Shown piece by piece: positions 50,123 through 60,279 of a stretch of 64,000 nucleotides of DNA; the stretch's first letter is position 1, and each line of letters starts with the position of its first letter. The stretch comes from Corynebacterium resistens DSM 45100 (GTDB lineage Bacteria; Actinomycetota; Actinomycetes; Mycobacteriales; Mycobacteriaceae): contig NC_015673.1 in NCBI RefSeq assembly GCF_000177535.2, positions 186,001 through 250,000 of the forward strand, in the 5' to 3' direction. Under the pieces are notes generated by a model that saw only the letters and a list, made by a program, of their open reading frames with translations, ran no database searches and was not told the DNA's origin. The position numbers and the translations under genes are program-made.

Positions 50123-50611
50123 ATGCGCCTAACCACTTTTGCTGATCTGGGGCTTCGGTCCATGATGATCCTTGGTGACCTTCCAGAGGGAGAGCGCCTC
50201 ACAATCGCTGATCTGGCAAAAGCTACTAATGCCTCCGACAATCACCTAGCGCGAGTTATTGCCAAGCTCGTTGAAATGAAACTGGTGGTTTCTGTGAGGG
50301 GGCGAAATGGTGGGGCGTATCTATCGGACACGGCCCGTGGGGCCAGTGTGGGAAAAATTTTGAGGCAGATCGAAGGATCCAGCGAAGTAGTTGACTGCGC
50401 CGGGACTCGACCATGTCCGTTAGCGGCTCGAGATTGTGCTCTGAGGCATCGACTCGCAGATGCGCAGGAAGCTTTCTTTGCGACGCTGGATGATGACACC
50501 ATCGGTGACCTCATTGCAACTACACGTCCGGTTGATATGCGTACTCCTGAGGATGCCCACGGAACCTCCCGCGCACTCGGAGTTCCGAATGTTCCCCGGC
50601 GATCCAGCTAA
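50123..50611 (+). CDS. nsrR: Rrf2-family nitric-oxide-sensing repressor, NsrR type
   Basis: Winged-helix Fe-S regulator of 162 residues. The N-terminal MRLTTFADLGLRSMMILGDL and the ADLAKATNASDNHLARVIAK helix-turn-helix fit Rrf2. Three cysteines in C-x5-C-x6-C spacing (VVDCAGTRPCPLAARDCALR, about 92-109) are the cluster ligands of NsrR. It stands directly before flavohaemoglobin and behind a palindromic operator, so it should repress itself and hmp until NO attacks the cluster. Confidence 0.9.
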   Translation: MRLTTFADLGLRSMMILGDLPEGERLTIADLAKATNASDNHLARVIAKLVEMKLVVSVRGRNGGAYLSDTARGASVGKILRQIEGSSEVVDCAGTRPCPLAARDCALRHRLADAQEAFFATLDDDTIGDLIATTRPVDMRTPEDAHGTSRALGVPNVPRRSS

Positions 50612-50668
50612 TCAGAGGGCATCAAGGGATGTAGCTAGTGTGCCAAATAATAGAGAAAGTTGGAGCCC

Positions 50669-51874
50669 ATGTTCACCAGTGCAGTCCCGAAAACCGACCG
50701 TACGGCTTTGTCTGATGAAACCGCGGAGATAATTCGCCAGACACTGCCAGTGATCGGTGGAAACATCAACAAAATCACCCCTGTGTTCTACCGCACCATG
50801 TTCGCCAACCACCCTGAGCTCATTGCGGATACCTTCAATCGTGGAAACCAGCGTTCTGGAGAACAGCAAAAGGCGTTAGCTGCGTCCATCGTGACATTCG
50901 CTGCCATGCTTGTTGATGAAAAAGCTTCAGATCCGGTAGAGATGCTGTCCCGAATTGGACACAAGCACGTTTCTCTAGGTATCACGGCAGACCAATACCA
51001 AATCGTTCATGACAACCTCTTCTCTGCAATCGTAGAGGTCTTGGGTGATGCAATTACCCCTGAGATAGCTGCAGCATGGGATGAGGTGTATTGGCTCATG
51101 GCTGAGGTGCTCATTAACTACGAAGCTGATCTTTACAAGTCTGCTGGTGTTGCCGCTGGAGATGTTTTCCGAAAAGCTACTTTGACCGGTAAGCAACAGC
51201 TCACAGAATTAGTGACGGAGTACTCATTTGCTGGAGAAGGCTTCGCTGATGCTTTAGCGGGACAGTATGTCTCCATCGGAGTGAAGCTTCCGGATGGCGC
51301 TCGGCAGCTGCGACAGTATTCGCTGATCGGCAATGATGCAGAAGGATTTTCTATCGCTGTTCAGAGTGATGGGGAAGTGTCAAATTTCCTCCTAAACAAC
51401 GTCAATATCGGTGATGAAGTCGATGCCACGCTCCCAGCAGGTGACCTTGTGCTTCAAGATAGTGATGCGCCCATTGTTCTGGTAAGCCAAGGAATTGGGT
51501 CCACGCCCATGACAGGCATGCTCGCTTCTCTAGTGGCAACTCGGGAACAGAAACGACAGTCAATTGTCGTATTGCATGCGGACGTCAGCGAAGCTGCATA
51601 TGCTCAGCGTGCAACGACTGAAAGGTTGGTCGAAGCTCTGCAAGAAAGAGGACCTGCGGAGCACGTTACAGCGTACCGGGATCAGGGGCAGGCTCTCGTT
51701 TTGGAAAAGCTGCATTCTGCCGGCAAGCTTCCTAGTCATGCGGATTGGTACCTCTGTGGTGGTACCAAGTTTCTCCAAAATATTCGGGAACAACTTGCTG
51801 CGGATAAATCAGGACTCGCGCCCGCCGGCATTCACTTTGAGTTGTTTAGTCCGAACGATTGGCTGATCAGTTAA
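50669..51874 (+). CDS. hmp: Flavohaemoglobin (nitric oxide dioxygenase)
   Basis: Enzyme of 401 residues oxidising NO to nitrate. Globin domain about 1-140 with proximal His in IGHKHVSLGI. FAD domain about 150-255 (RQYSLIG binds FAD). NAD domain from about 260 (VSQGIGSTPMTGML). The C-terminal FELFSPNDWL is typical. ATG 50669 is chosen after a GGAG. It is 57 bp from nsrR and probably shares its promoter. Confidence 0.95.
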   Translation: MFTSAVPKTDRTALSDETAEIIRQTLPVIGGNINKITPVFYRTMFANHPELIADTFNRGNQRSGEQQKALAASIVTFAAMLVDEKASDPVEMLSRIGHKHVSLGITADQYQIVHDNLFSAIVEVLGDAITPEIAAAWDEVYWLMAEVLINYEADLYKSAGVAAGDVFRKATLTGKQQLTELVTEYSFAGEGFADALAGQYVSIGVKLPDGARQLRQYSLIGNDAEGFSIAVQSDGEVSNFLLNNVNIGDEVDATLPAGDLVLQDSDAPIVLVSQGIGSTPMTGMLASLVATREQKRQSIVVLHADVSEAAYAQRATTERLVEALQERGPAEHVTAYRDQGQALVLEKLHSAGKLPSHADWYLCGGTKFLQNIREQLAADKSGLAPAGIHFELFSPNDWLIS

Positions 51875-51953
51875 GCGGAAATCCTGCGCTTGGATTTTCG
51901 TATTCGATCGGCACTGATGCTTGGCCATCAAATGGCAGGTACGCAGGATGCAG

Positions 51954-51959
51954 TAGGCT
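51954..51959 (+). promoter_or_regulatory. -10 box for leaderless lysS transcript
   Basis: TAGGCT, ending 8 bp before the GTG start of lysS. Confidence 0.45.
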
Positions 51960-51967
51960 AGAGAGCC

Positions 51968-53575
51968 GTGACTGATGCAACTAACACCCCGCGTAATGAA
52001 TCTGCTCAAGACCTGCCGGAGCAGGCACGTATTCGCCGCGATAAGCGCACCCGGATTCTGGAATCCGGCAAAGATGCGTACCCGGTAGAGGTTCCACGCA
52101 CCCACTCGCTTGCCGAGGTGCGTGCTCGCTGGGAAGTGTTGCCAAAGGAGGGCGACGAAGGGGAGGCACCTGGCGTCGAGCGTAAAGAAGGCGTGACCTA
52201 CCTGCAGTCCGGCGAAGAAACCCAAGAGGTTGTCGGCGTGGCTGGCCGTGTCATGTTCGTCCGTAATACCGGCAAGCTTGCGTTTGCGACGTTGCAAGAT
52301 GGCGATGGCACCACGTTGCAGGTGATGCTGAGTTTGGCCGAGGTCGGCGAAGAAGCGCTCAATGATTGGAAGGCGCTAGTGGACCTCGGCGACATGGTGT
52401 TCGTGGAGGGGCGGATCATTTCTTCTCGTCGCGGTGAGTTATCGGTGATGGCACAGCGGTGGTTCATGACTGCGAAGTCCCTCCGTCCGCTGCCTGTGGC
52501 GCATAAAGAGATGAGCGAAGATACCCGTATCCGCCATCGTTATACCGATTTGATCATGCGTGAGCAGGCGCGGAAGAATGCGATGACTCGTATCAAGGTG
52601 ATGCGTGCGTTGCGCAATGCTTTGGAACGCCGTGGGTTCCTTGAGCTGGAAACGCCAATGCTGCAGACCCTCCATGGCGGCGCGGCTGCGCGCCCATTCA
52701 TCACGCATTCCAATGCCTTGGATATCGACCTCTACCTGCGAATTGCGCCGGAGCTGTTCCTTAAGCGTGCGGTTGTCGGTGGTCTGGACCGAGTGTTTGA
52801 AGTCAACCGCAACTTCCGCAACGAAGGTGTGGATTCTTCCCACAGCCCAGAGTTCGCGATGCTGGAGACCTACCAGGCGTACGGCGATTACAACACCGCG
52901 GCTACTGCTACCCGTGAAATCATTCAGGAAGTCGCGATCGAGGTATTCGGGACCACCAAGGTCACGCTGGTGGACGGCACCGAGTATGACTTGGGTGGCG
53001 AATGGCCCGAGATCAAGATGTACCCATCGCTGAATGAAGCATTGCAGAAGAAGCACCCTGGCCAGCCGGAAGTCACTATTGATTCCACTGTGGAGGAGCT
53101 CAAAGAGCTTGCCAAGGTTGTCGGCCTTGAAGTTACCGCCAAGGGTGGTTGGGGCCACGGCAAGCTGGTTGAAGAACTGTGGGAGCATCTGTGCGAAGAC
53201 CAGCTGGATGGTCCGATTTTCGTGCGAGATTTCCCAGTGGAGACGTCGCCTCTGGTGCGCCAGCACCGCAGCGAGCCTGGTGTGACCGAAAAGTGGGACC
53301 TTTATGTTCGCGGGTTTGAGCTTGCAACGGGCTACTCCGAGCTGATTGACCCGGTGATTCAGCGCGAGCGTTTCGAAGATCAGGCACGTTTGGCTGCCGG
53401 TGGCGATGACGAGGCCATGGTGTTGGATGAGGACTTCTTGGCTGCCATGGAGCAGGGGATGCCTCCGACAGCTGGCACTGGCATGGGTATCGATCGCCTG
53501 CTGATGGCTCTGACGGGATTGGGTATTCGCGAGACAATTCTATTCCCGCTGGTGAAGCCGGAACGCGATAATTAA
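51968..53575 (+). CDS. lysS: Lysyl-tRNA synthetase (class II)
   Basis: Enzyme of 535 residues. An N-terminal OB-fold domain (about 60-170) is followed by the class II core with motif 2 [18 protein letters not shown] and motif 3 [15 protein letters not shown]. The first 65 residues include a variable charged stretch ([12 protein letters not shown]) encoded by a dispersed-motif copy (52172-52191). GTG start with -10 box close by, so probably leaderless. Confidence 0.96.
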   Translation: MTDATNTPRNESAQDLPEQARIRRDKRTRILESGKDAYPVEVPRTHSLAEVRARWEVLPKEGDEGEAPGVERKEGVTYLQSGEETQEVVGVAGRVMFVRNTGKLAFATLQDGDGTTLQVMLSLAEVGEEALNDWKALVDLGDMVFVEGRIISSRRGELSVMAQRWFMTAKSLRPLPVAHKEMSEDTRIRHRYTDLIMREQARKNAMTRIKVMRALRNALERRGFLELETPMLQTLHGGAAARPFITHSNALDIDLYLRIAPELFLKRAVVGGLDRVFEVNRNFRNEGVDSSHSPEFAMLETYQAYGDYNTAATATREIIQEVAIEVFGTTKVTLVDGTEYDLGGEWPEIKMYPSLNEALQKKHPGQPEVTIDSTVEELKELAKVVGLEVTAKGGWGHGKLVEELWEHLCEDQLDGPIFVRDFPVETSPLVRQHRSEPGVTEKWDLYVRGFELATGYSELIDPVIQRERFEDQARLAAGGDDEAMVLDEDFLAAMEQGMPPTAGTGMGIDRLLMALTGLGIRETILFPLVKPERDN

Positions 53576-53713
53576 TTGGCTGTTACCTAGTTACTATTTT
53601 CAGCAAAAGTGTGACGTAGGCCATGAACTGGTTTAGGATATAGACACATAATTATCCGCACATGCAGATGCTTAAAGATTTGCACTGACATCCAGTGAAA
53701 GGTGGCCGCACGA

Positions 53714-55132
53714 ATGAGCGACCAAAGCAAGCGTGACGATTCCACTCCGGGTCTGAACAACCTCAAGCGTGACGCCATTGGTACCGCAATGCGCGTACTG
53801 ACCCGCTTCACGGGGTCCGACTTGGCTGAAAAGTACGGCTTGGGCAAAAAGGTTGACCGGGTGGCTTATGAATCCACCAAGACTGGCATGCGCACCCTCG
53901 GTGCCGTCAACCGCCAGTTCAAGAAGATCAAGGGCACCGGTAAACCAGTCCGCTTGCCTAATCAGACCACCGACGATAACGAGCAGCCAGTACCAACCGA
54001 GGCTCCAAAGCCGGGTAAGGCGCTGTTCGATCTGAACCCAACTGAGGATCAGGAAATGATCGTCGCAGCGGTTCGCGAGTTCGCCGAAGAGCGTTTGCGT
54101 CCCGTTGCCGCTGAAGCTAATGAATCCTCCACTCCAACGGAAGGGCTGCTGGAGACCGCCGCCGAACTCGGCGTGGCGCTCATTAACCTTCCCGAGGAGT
54201 ACGAAGGAATCGCTACCGCTTCAGGTGCGACTACCAACGCTCTGATCGCCGAGGCGTTGGCGTTCGGTGACATGGCTCTTGCTGTCGCCGTCTTGGCTCC
54301 GGCATCCGTAGCCAATGTCATCACTAACTACGGTGACGACACTCAGCAGAAGACCTATCTGCCAGAGTTCGCAGGCGAGGCAGTTCCACCCGCAGCTGTC
54401 ATTGTCTCCGAATCCCGCCCATTGTTCGACCCATTCGAGCTGCAGACTTCCGCTGTTCGAGAGGGGAACGACATCGTTATCAACGGCGTCAAGACCTTGG
54501 TTCCCAATGCAGGTGCAGCCGAGCTTTTCGTTGTAGCTGTCAACCTCGACGGTGTGAATACCTTTGCCATTGTTGAATCCGATACTGAAGGGCTGGTCGT
54601 TGAAGCGGATCCATCCATGGGTCTGCGTGGCGCTGCGCTGGGTCGCGTGCTGTTCAAGGATGTTCGTATTCCAGCCGAGAACCTATTGGGTGGTGCAGAT
54701 CTGGCTGATGCCGATCGCACCGAGCAGTATGCCGAAATCATTCGCCGTGGTCGCTTGGGATGGGCTGCTTTGGCATCCGGCACCGGTGAGGCAATTCTTG
54801 AGTACACCAAGAAGTACGTCAACGAGCGTGAAGCCTTTGGCGAGCCAATCTCCCACCGCCAGGCAGTGGCCTTTATGGTTGCTAACCTGCGTATCGAACT
54901 CGACGGTCTGCGGATGATTCTCCTCCGTGGCGTTTCCCGCCTGGATCAGGGGCTTTCCTACCACCGTGAAGCTGGCCTCGCCCGTCGCTTTGCTTCTGAT
55001 AAGGGCATGGTCATGGGCCTTGACGGCGTGCAGCTGCTCGGTGGACACGGCTTCACCAAGGAGCACCCAGTGGAGCGTTGGTACCGCGACATGCGCGCCG
55101 TCGGCATCGCCGAGGGCGTTGTCATCCTGTAA
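53714..55132 (+). CDS. Acyl-CoA dehydrogenase family protein (first of pair)
   Basis: Flavoenzyme of 472 residues. An unusual N-terminal extension of about 105 residues (FTGSDLAEKYGLGKKVDRVA, Pro/Glu linker) precedes the acyl-CoA dehydrogenase fold, which begins near DLNPTEDQEMIVAAVREFAEE. FAD-binding middle and C-terminal helical domain (ERGREAFG-like NEREAFGEPISHRQA) are present. Pairs with the next gene, 55 bp downstream. Substrate unknown; a lipid-degrading role is likely. A GTG/ATG a few codons upstream is possible. Confidence 0.85.
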   Translation: MSDQSKRDDSTPGLNNLKRDAIGTAMRVLTRFTGSDLAEKYGLGKKVDRVAYESTKTGMRTLGAVNRQFKKIKGTGKPVRLPNQTTDDNEQPVPTEAPKPGKALFDLNPTEDQEMIVAAVREFAEERLRPVAAEANESSTPTEGLLETAAELGVALINLPEEYEGIATASGATTNALIAEALAFGDMALAVAVLAPASVANVITNYGDDTQQKTYLPEFAGEAVPPAAVIVSESRPLFDPFELQTSAVREGNDIVINGVKTLVPNAGAAELFVVAVNLDGVNTFAIVESDTEGLVVEADPSMGLRGAALGRVLFKDVRIPAENLLGGADLADADRTEQYAEIIRRGRLGWAALASGTGEAILEYTKKYVNEREAFGEPISHRQAVAFMVANLRIELDGLRMILLRGVSRLDQGLSYHREAGLARRFASDKGMVMGLDGVQLLGGHGFTKEHPVERWYRDMRAVGIAEGVVIL

Positions 55133-55186
55133 AACCCGCCAACCGGTCAATTAACTGATCATCAACGACCTAGAGGAACCTGAATC

Positions 55187-56398
55187 ATGATTAATCTGGA
55201 ACTCCCTAAGCGCCTCAAGGCGGGTGCCAACCAAGCCCACCAGGCCGCTGCGGAAATCTTCCGCCCCATTTCCCGTAAGTACGACCTCAAAGAGCACGCT
55301 CGCCCGGTAGAGCTGGACACCATGGCTTCCCTCGTGGAGGGTATGGCCGACGCGGGCCAGGCAATGGCCGGCGCCTCCGGCGGCCGAAGTGACTCCAAGA
55401 AGAAGCAGAACGATGGTGTAAAGAACGGTGGCAACATGGCTTCCGTGCTGAACGTTATCGAAACCTGCTGGGGTGACGTCGGGCTAACCCTTTCCATCCC
55501 TTACCAGGGCCTCGGTAACTCTGCGATTGCTGCTGTGGCCGATGATGAGCAGCTCGAGCGCTTTGGCAAGGTCTGGGCTGCGATGGCGATTACTGAGCCA
55601 CAGTTCGGCTCCGACTCCGCAGCCGTTGCTGCGACTGCAAAGCTAGATGGCGACGAGTACGTCCTGAATGGTGAAAAGATCTTCGTCACCGCTGGTGAGC
55701 GCTGCACCCACGTGGTGGTGTGGGCTTCCGTAGACAAGTCTGCCGGACGCGCTGCCATCAAGTCCTTCGTTGTTCCACGCGATACCCCGGGCTTCGAGCT
55801 GGTTCGTTTGGAGCACAAACTCGGCATTCGTTCTTCTGATACTGCTCACTTCATCTTGGATAATGTCCGCATCCCGAAGGAGAACCTGCTTGGTTCCCCA
55901 GAGGTGGACACCAAGAAGGGCTTCGGTGGCGTCATGGCTACCTTCGATAACACCCGCCCACTTGTAGCCGGCATGGCAGTTGGTGTAGCGCGTGCAGCCC
56001 TTGAGAAGCTACGTGAGGTGCTGACCAACGCTGGCGTGGAAATCGACTACGACAAGCCAGCATGGGCGCAAAGCGCAGCTGCTTCCGAGTACATTCGCTT
56101 GGAGTCTGACTGGGAGGCAGCTTACCTGCTGACGTTGCGTGCGACCTGGATGGCCGACAACAAGATTCCTAACTCCAAGGAAGCTTCTGAGTCCAAGGCC
56201 AAGGCTGGACGTATGGCTACCGACCTCACCCTGCGCGCAGTGGAGATGGCCGGTGCGTATGGTTACTCCGAGCGCGACCTGCTGGAGAAGTGGGCACGCG
56301 ATTCCAAGATCCTCGATATCTTCGAGGGCACCCAACAGATCCAGCAGCTCATTGTTGCTCGTCGCGAACTGGGCTTGTCCTCCGCTGAGCTGAAATAG
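55187..56398 (+). CDS. Acyl-CoA dehydrogenase family protein (second of pair)
   Basis: Flavoenzyme of 403 residues. ITEPQFGSDSAAVAATA, KIFVTAGERCTHVVVWA and the C-terminal FEGTQQIQQLIVARRELGL are family features. It lies directly after another family member; such pairs can form hetero-oligomers in actinobacteria, as with FadE pairs. Terminator follows. Confidence 0.9.
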   Translation: MINLELPKRLKAGANQAHQAAAEIFRPISRKYDLKEHARPVELDTMASLVEGMADAGQAMAGASGGRSDSKKKQNDGVKNGGNMASVLNVIETCWGDVGLTLSIPYQGLGNSAIAAVADDEQLERFGKVWAAMAITEPQFGSDSAAVAATAKLDGDEYVLNGEKIFVTAGERCTHVVVWASVDKSAGRAAIKSFVVPRDTPGFELVRLEHKLGIRSSDTAHFILDNVRIPKENLLGSPEVDTKKGFGGVMATFDNTRPLVAGMAVGVARAALEKLREVLTNAGVEIDYDKPAWAQSAAASEYIRLESDWEAAYLLTLRATWMADNKIPNSKEASESKAKAGRMATDLTLRAVEMAGAYGYSERDLLEKWARDSKILDIFEGTQQIQQLIVARRELGLSSAELK

Positions 56399-56474
56399 TT
56401 AACCTTCTGTTCGCCTAATCCTGGCTTAATGCCCAGCGAAGGAGGGACGAACGAGGGAACTGGCTTCCGTGTCT

Positions 56475-56519
56475 CCCTGTGCTAGCTGCTTAAACGCGCT
56501 AGGGCAGGGATTTTTATTT
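56475..56519 (+). terminator. Terminator after the acyl-CoA dehydrogenase pair
   Basis: Stem CCCTGTGCTAGC (56475-56486) with GCTAGGGCAGGG (56498-56509), followed by ATTTTTATTT. The 56520-56703 stretch is T-rich and probably holds the pit promoter; no gene seen. Confidence 0.85.
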
Positions 56520-56703
56520 GTTGAGTGCCCAATAATGGGGAGGGTGCGTAACCTTTTGTTTTCTTTTTAGTTGTTTTTCGTTAAAGTCTTTTCGGTTGTC
56601 CGTTGCGGGGAGTTTTCTCGCAACGGAAGTGCGCTTCTGCGCAGGGCAGTCCACGCCCATTCATTCCGGCGAACAGTATCGAGAAGCAAAAGGCATTTAG
56701 TAT

Positions 56704-58356
56704 ATGGCGAACCAGCGCCCCAGTGGGGGTCCAGCAAACACTCGGCCAGTGGAAACACTCCAACTTTCTGAAGATACTGTGCAGCCCCAGTTGGGTAGTG
56801 ACAAGTGGTGGCACATTGCCTTTGGCGGAATGCTGTTGGTGGCGGTCATTTACTTTGGTGTTTGGACTTCGCAACACGTACCGTCTTCGGCCAACTACTT
56901 TGTTCTCGCGATCACCGTCATTTTTGGTCTTTTCATGGCCTTCAATATCGGCGGCAACGATGTGGCGAACTCCTTCGGCACGTCAGTGGGTGCTGGAACG
57001 CTTACGATGAAGCAGGCGCTCATCGTCGCAGCCGTATTTGAAGTTGGCGGTGCGCTGCTCGCCGGTGGCTCGGTCACTAAGACTGTGCGCAGTGGCATTG
57101 TCGATCTCAACAAGATCGATCTGATGCCGATGGACTTTGTCTACATCATGATCGCTGCCCTCATGGGTGCCGCGATCTGGTTGCTTGTCGCCACTAAGAA
57201 GGGCTGGCCCGTCTCTACCACCCACTCAATTGTGGGTGGCATCGTTGGCGCCGCTCTGTGCTTGGGCTTTACCACTCACACCGGGGGATGGGCGATGGTG
57301 CAGTGGGCCGAAATTGGTCGAATCGCATCATCCTGGGTCATCTCTCCACTCCTAGGCGGCCTGGCGGCGTACCTGCTGTTCAGCGTAATCAAGCGAACTG
57401 TATTGCAGTACAATGACCGCGCAAACGCCGGCATGGAGCGCATTCGGCGTGCGCGACTGAATCACGCTACGCGACACAAGGATTTGTTCCGTGGCCTTAG
57501 CGAGGTACAGCAGATTGCCTATAACAACGAAATGGCCCGCGATGCCGTGACTTACACGCGCGCAGACTTCACCCGCGAGGATTTGGAAAGCGACTACTAC
57601 CGCGAGCTCTATGACCTCGATCAGGAGGCGAAGCGCCTAAATGTGCACAAAGCTTTGATTTATGGGGCTCCGCCATTGGCGGCGTTCGGCGCAGTGGTTA
57701 TTACTGCCATGCTGCTTTTCAAAGGCTTGTCCAATCTAGACGTGCACGTTTCCACTGTGGGTTCACTGCTCATCATGGCGATGATTGCTGTCTTGGTGTG
57801 GTCCAGTGTCTATATGGTCGCCAAGGCTTTACGCAAGGAGACAGTCGACCGGTCCACTTTCATCTTGTTCAGTTGGATGCAGGTTTTCACTGCTTCTGCC
57901 TTTGCGTTTAGCCACGGTTCCAATGACATCGCCAATGCAGTCGGCCCTTTCGCCGCGATTGTGGATGTATTGTCCACCAACCAGATCAACTCGGAAGCAG
58001 CTGTGCCAACCGCTTTGCTGTTGGCCTGCGGTATTGCTTTGGTGGCGGGGCTTTGGTTCATCGGTCGAAACGTCATCACGACCGTGGGTTCAGGCTTGAC
58101 GAACATCCACCCGGCCAGTGGATTTGCCGCTGAACTCGCTGCCGCTGCGGTGGTGATGACCGCGTCACTTCTGGGGCTGCCAGTATCCTCCACCCATATT
58201 CTCATTGGTGCTGTTCTGGGCGTGGGCATTGTGAATCACGAAGCCAACTGGGGATTGATGAAGCCCATCGCGCTGGCATGGGTGATCACCATCCCAGTGG
58301 CAGCCGGAATCGGCGCTGCCGGTCTGTTCGTTCTTCGCGCTATGTTTGGGGTCTAG
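56704..58356 (+). CDS. pit: Pit-family inorganic phosphate transporter (first copy)
   Basis: Membrane transporter of 550 residues. The two PiT signatures are [22 protein letters not shown] (about 79-100) and [17 protein letters not shown] (about 403-419). About ten helices surround a charged cytosolic loop (about 235-305). It imports phosphate, or metal phosphate, with protons or sodium. It is clearly a paralogue of the next gene. A weak ribosome site precedes the ATG. Confidence 0.93.
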   Translation: MANQRPSGGPANTRPVETLQLSEDTVQPQLGSDKWWHIAFGGMLLVAVIYFGVWTSQHVPSSANYFVLAITVIFGLFMAFNIGGNDVANSFGTSVGAGTLTMKQALIVAAVFEVGGALLAGGSVTKTVRSGIVDLNKIDLMPMDFVYIMIAALMGAAIWLLVATKKGWPVSTTHSIVGGIVGAALCLGFTTHTGGWAMVQWAEIGRIASSWVISPLLGGLAAYLLFSVIKRTVLQYNDRANAGMERIRRARLNHATRHKDLFRGLSEVQQIAYNNEMARDAVTYTRADFTREDLESDYYRELYDLDQEAKRLNVHKALIYGAPPLAAFGAVVITAMLLFKGLSNLDVHVSTVGSLLIMAMIAVLVWSSVYMVAKALRKETVDRSTFILFSWMQVFTASAFAFSHGSNDIANAVGPFAAIVDVLSTNQINSEAAVPTALLLACGIALVAGLWFIGRNVITTVGSGLTNIHPASGFAAELAAAAVVMTASLLGLPVSSTHILIGAVLGVGIVNHEANWGLMKPIALAWVITIPVAAGIGAAGLFVLRAMFGV

Positions 58357-58419
58357 CACGCCAAAAAATTGGGGCGCAGGTTCGCCTGAGTATTTGGAGG
58401 CGCACATGCCGTCTCCGAT

Positions 58420-58488
58420 TGCCGCTGTCCTTGAAAAAGTTAACTCGATGCTAACTCGGGGGTTAACTCTAGGACAGCGGCATTTCTT
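58420..58488 (+). promoter_or_regulatory. Terminator-like inverted repeat holding TTAACT direct repeats between the pit genes
   Basis: 12-bp perfect arms TGCCGCTGTCCT (58420-58431) and AGGACAGCGGCA (58471-58482), followed by TTTCTTT, look like a terminator of the first pit gene with a 39-base loop. The loop holds three repeats GTTAACT, GCTAACT and GTTAACT (58439, 58450 and 58462), spaced 11 and 12 bp. This spacing resembles response-regulator boxes of the PhoP/RegX3 type. Confidence 0.55.
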
Positions 58489-58616
58489 TCTGAGCTGCAA
58501 CAATCGCCGTGTTACTCCCTGCAAAGTTCGTGGATCTGCGTTTCAGCGCAACGATTTTTGGAAGGTTCGGGGGGAGTATCGGACGTTTCACGACAGCCAG
58601 GAAGGTTCTGTTTTCC

Positions 58617-60245
58617 ATGACCGTTGATACTTCAAATGCGGCAGGGGCGACTGATAACGCCGCAGCCGTTAAAGGAACTGATCCTAGTGACAAGTGGTGG
58701 CATCTTGTTTTTGGCTTGCTGCTTCTTGGCACCGTAGTCACGTTCGGCTTGTGGGTTACAGATTATGTTGACGCCACCTCCCACTACGCCCTTCTCATCG
58801 TTACCGTATTCTTTGGCCTGTTCATGGCTTTCAACATTGGCGGCAACGATGTAGCAAACTCCTTTGGTACTTCGGTTGGTGCCGGCACACTCACCATGAA
58901 ACAAGCACTCATGGTGGCAGCTGTGTTCGAAGTCGGTGGCGCTGTTCTAGCCGGCGGTGGGGTGACCGAGACCGTCCGCAGCGGCATCGTCGATCTCGAA
59001 GGTGTTGAACTCGCGCCGATGGAGTTCGCTTACATCATGATCGCCGCTCTACTCGGCGCGGCATTGTGGCTGTTGGTGGCAACCAAAATGGGTTGGCCCG
59101 TATCTACCACGCACTCCATTGTTGGTGGCATCGTTGGCGCAGCTGTCACGACTGGTTTCATTACCGGCAAAGGTGGCTGGGAGATGGTGCAGTGGAGCGA
59201 GATCGGACAGATTGTCATTTCTTGGGTGCTTTCCCCAGTGCTGGGCGGCATCGCTGCATACTTGCTTTTCCGCGCGATTAAGGCTGGCATTCTGCGCTAC
59301 AACGAGCGTGCTGATGAGCGACTCCGTGAACTGAAACAGCAAAAGATCGAGCACCGCCGGCGCCACAAGGAAGCTTTCGAACACCTTTCTGAGATGCAAC
59401 AGATCGCCTACACAAACGCGATGGCACGCGACGCGCAAACTGTGATGGACGATGACTTCGATCGTGAAGAATTGGAATCGGACTATTACCGCGAGTTGTA
59501 CCGACTCAATGATGCAGCCGAGGATGTAGAAGCACACCAAGCCTTGGAGCGTTGGGTGCCAGTACTGGCAGCTGTGGGCGCAATCATCATCACGGCGATG
59601 ATGCTTTTCAAGGGTCTGAAGAATATCGATCTGACCCTTTCCACTTTCAACACTGTGCTCATCATGCTCATGGTGGGCGCAGCCGTGTGGATGGCCGTCT
59701 ATATTTTCGCTCGCACAATGAAGCACAAGTCCCTCGACCGTTCTACTTTCTTGTTGTTCAGCTGGATGCAGGTGTTTACCGCCTCCGCTTTCGCGTTCAG
59801 TCACGGATCCAATGACATCGCCAACGCAGTCGGTCCTTTTGCTGCTGTTGTAGACGTCATCGCGCACAACGAAATCCGCACGTCTGCATCCGTGCCCGGT
59901 GCGCTGATGGCCGCATCCGGTATCGCGCTGGTCGCCGGCCTCTGGTTTATTGGCCGAAACGTGATCAAGACTGTCGGTACCGGGCTGACCAATATCCACC
60001 CTGCCAGCGGTTTCGCAGCCGAACTTTCCGCTGCGGCTGTGGTGATGGGCGCCTCGCTGTTGGGCTTGCCGGTTTCCTCCACACACATTCTCATCGGCGC
60101 TGTTCTAGGCGTGGGCTTGGTTAACAAAGCTGCCAACTGGAACCTGATGAAGCCCATCGCTTTGGCATGGGTCATTACAGTCCCTGCCGCAGCTGCAGTC
60201 GGCGCGATCGGTGTGTGGATCCTCCGCATGGCCTTTATGGGCTGA
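58617..60245 (+). CDS. pit: Pit-family inorganic phosphate transporter (second copy)
   Basis: Membrane transporter of 542 residues, a tandem paralogue of the gene before it. The same signatures are present ([37 protein letters not shown]), with a charged cytosolic loop (about 225-300). ATG 58617 is chosen after AGGAAGG. The extra copy may differ in regulation: the direct repeats lie only upstream of this one. Confidence 0.93.
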   Translation: MTVDTSNAAGATDNAAAVKGTDPSDKWWHLVFGLLLLGTVVTFGLWVTDYVDATSHYALLIVTVFFGLFMAFNIGGNDVANSFGTSVGAGTLTMKQALMVAAVFEVGGAVLAGGGVTETVRSGIVDLEGVELAPMEFAYIMIAALLGAALWLLVATKMGWPVSTTHSIVGGIVGAAVTTGFITGKGGWEMVQWSEIGQIVISWVLSPVLGGIAAYLLFRAIKAGILRYNERADERLRELKQQKIEHRRRHKEAFEHLSEMQQIAYTNAMARDAQTVMDDDFDREELESDYYRELYRLNDAAEDVEAHQALERWVPVLAAVGAIIITAMMLFKGLKNIDLTLSTFNTVLIMLMVGAAVWMAVYIFARTMKHKSLDRSTFLLFSWMQVFTASAFAFSHGSNDIANAVGPFAAVVDVIAHNEIRTSASVPGALMAASGIALVAGLWFIGRNVIKTVGTGLTNIHPASGFAAELSAAAVVMGASLLGLPVSSTHILIGAVLGVGLVNKAANWNLMKPIALAWVITVPAAAAVGAIGVWILRMAFMG

Positions 60246-60279
60246 TCTCTCCGGATCGGCCACACAGCCCGGTTGGGGT

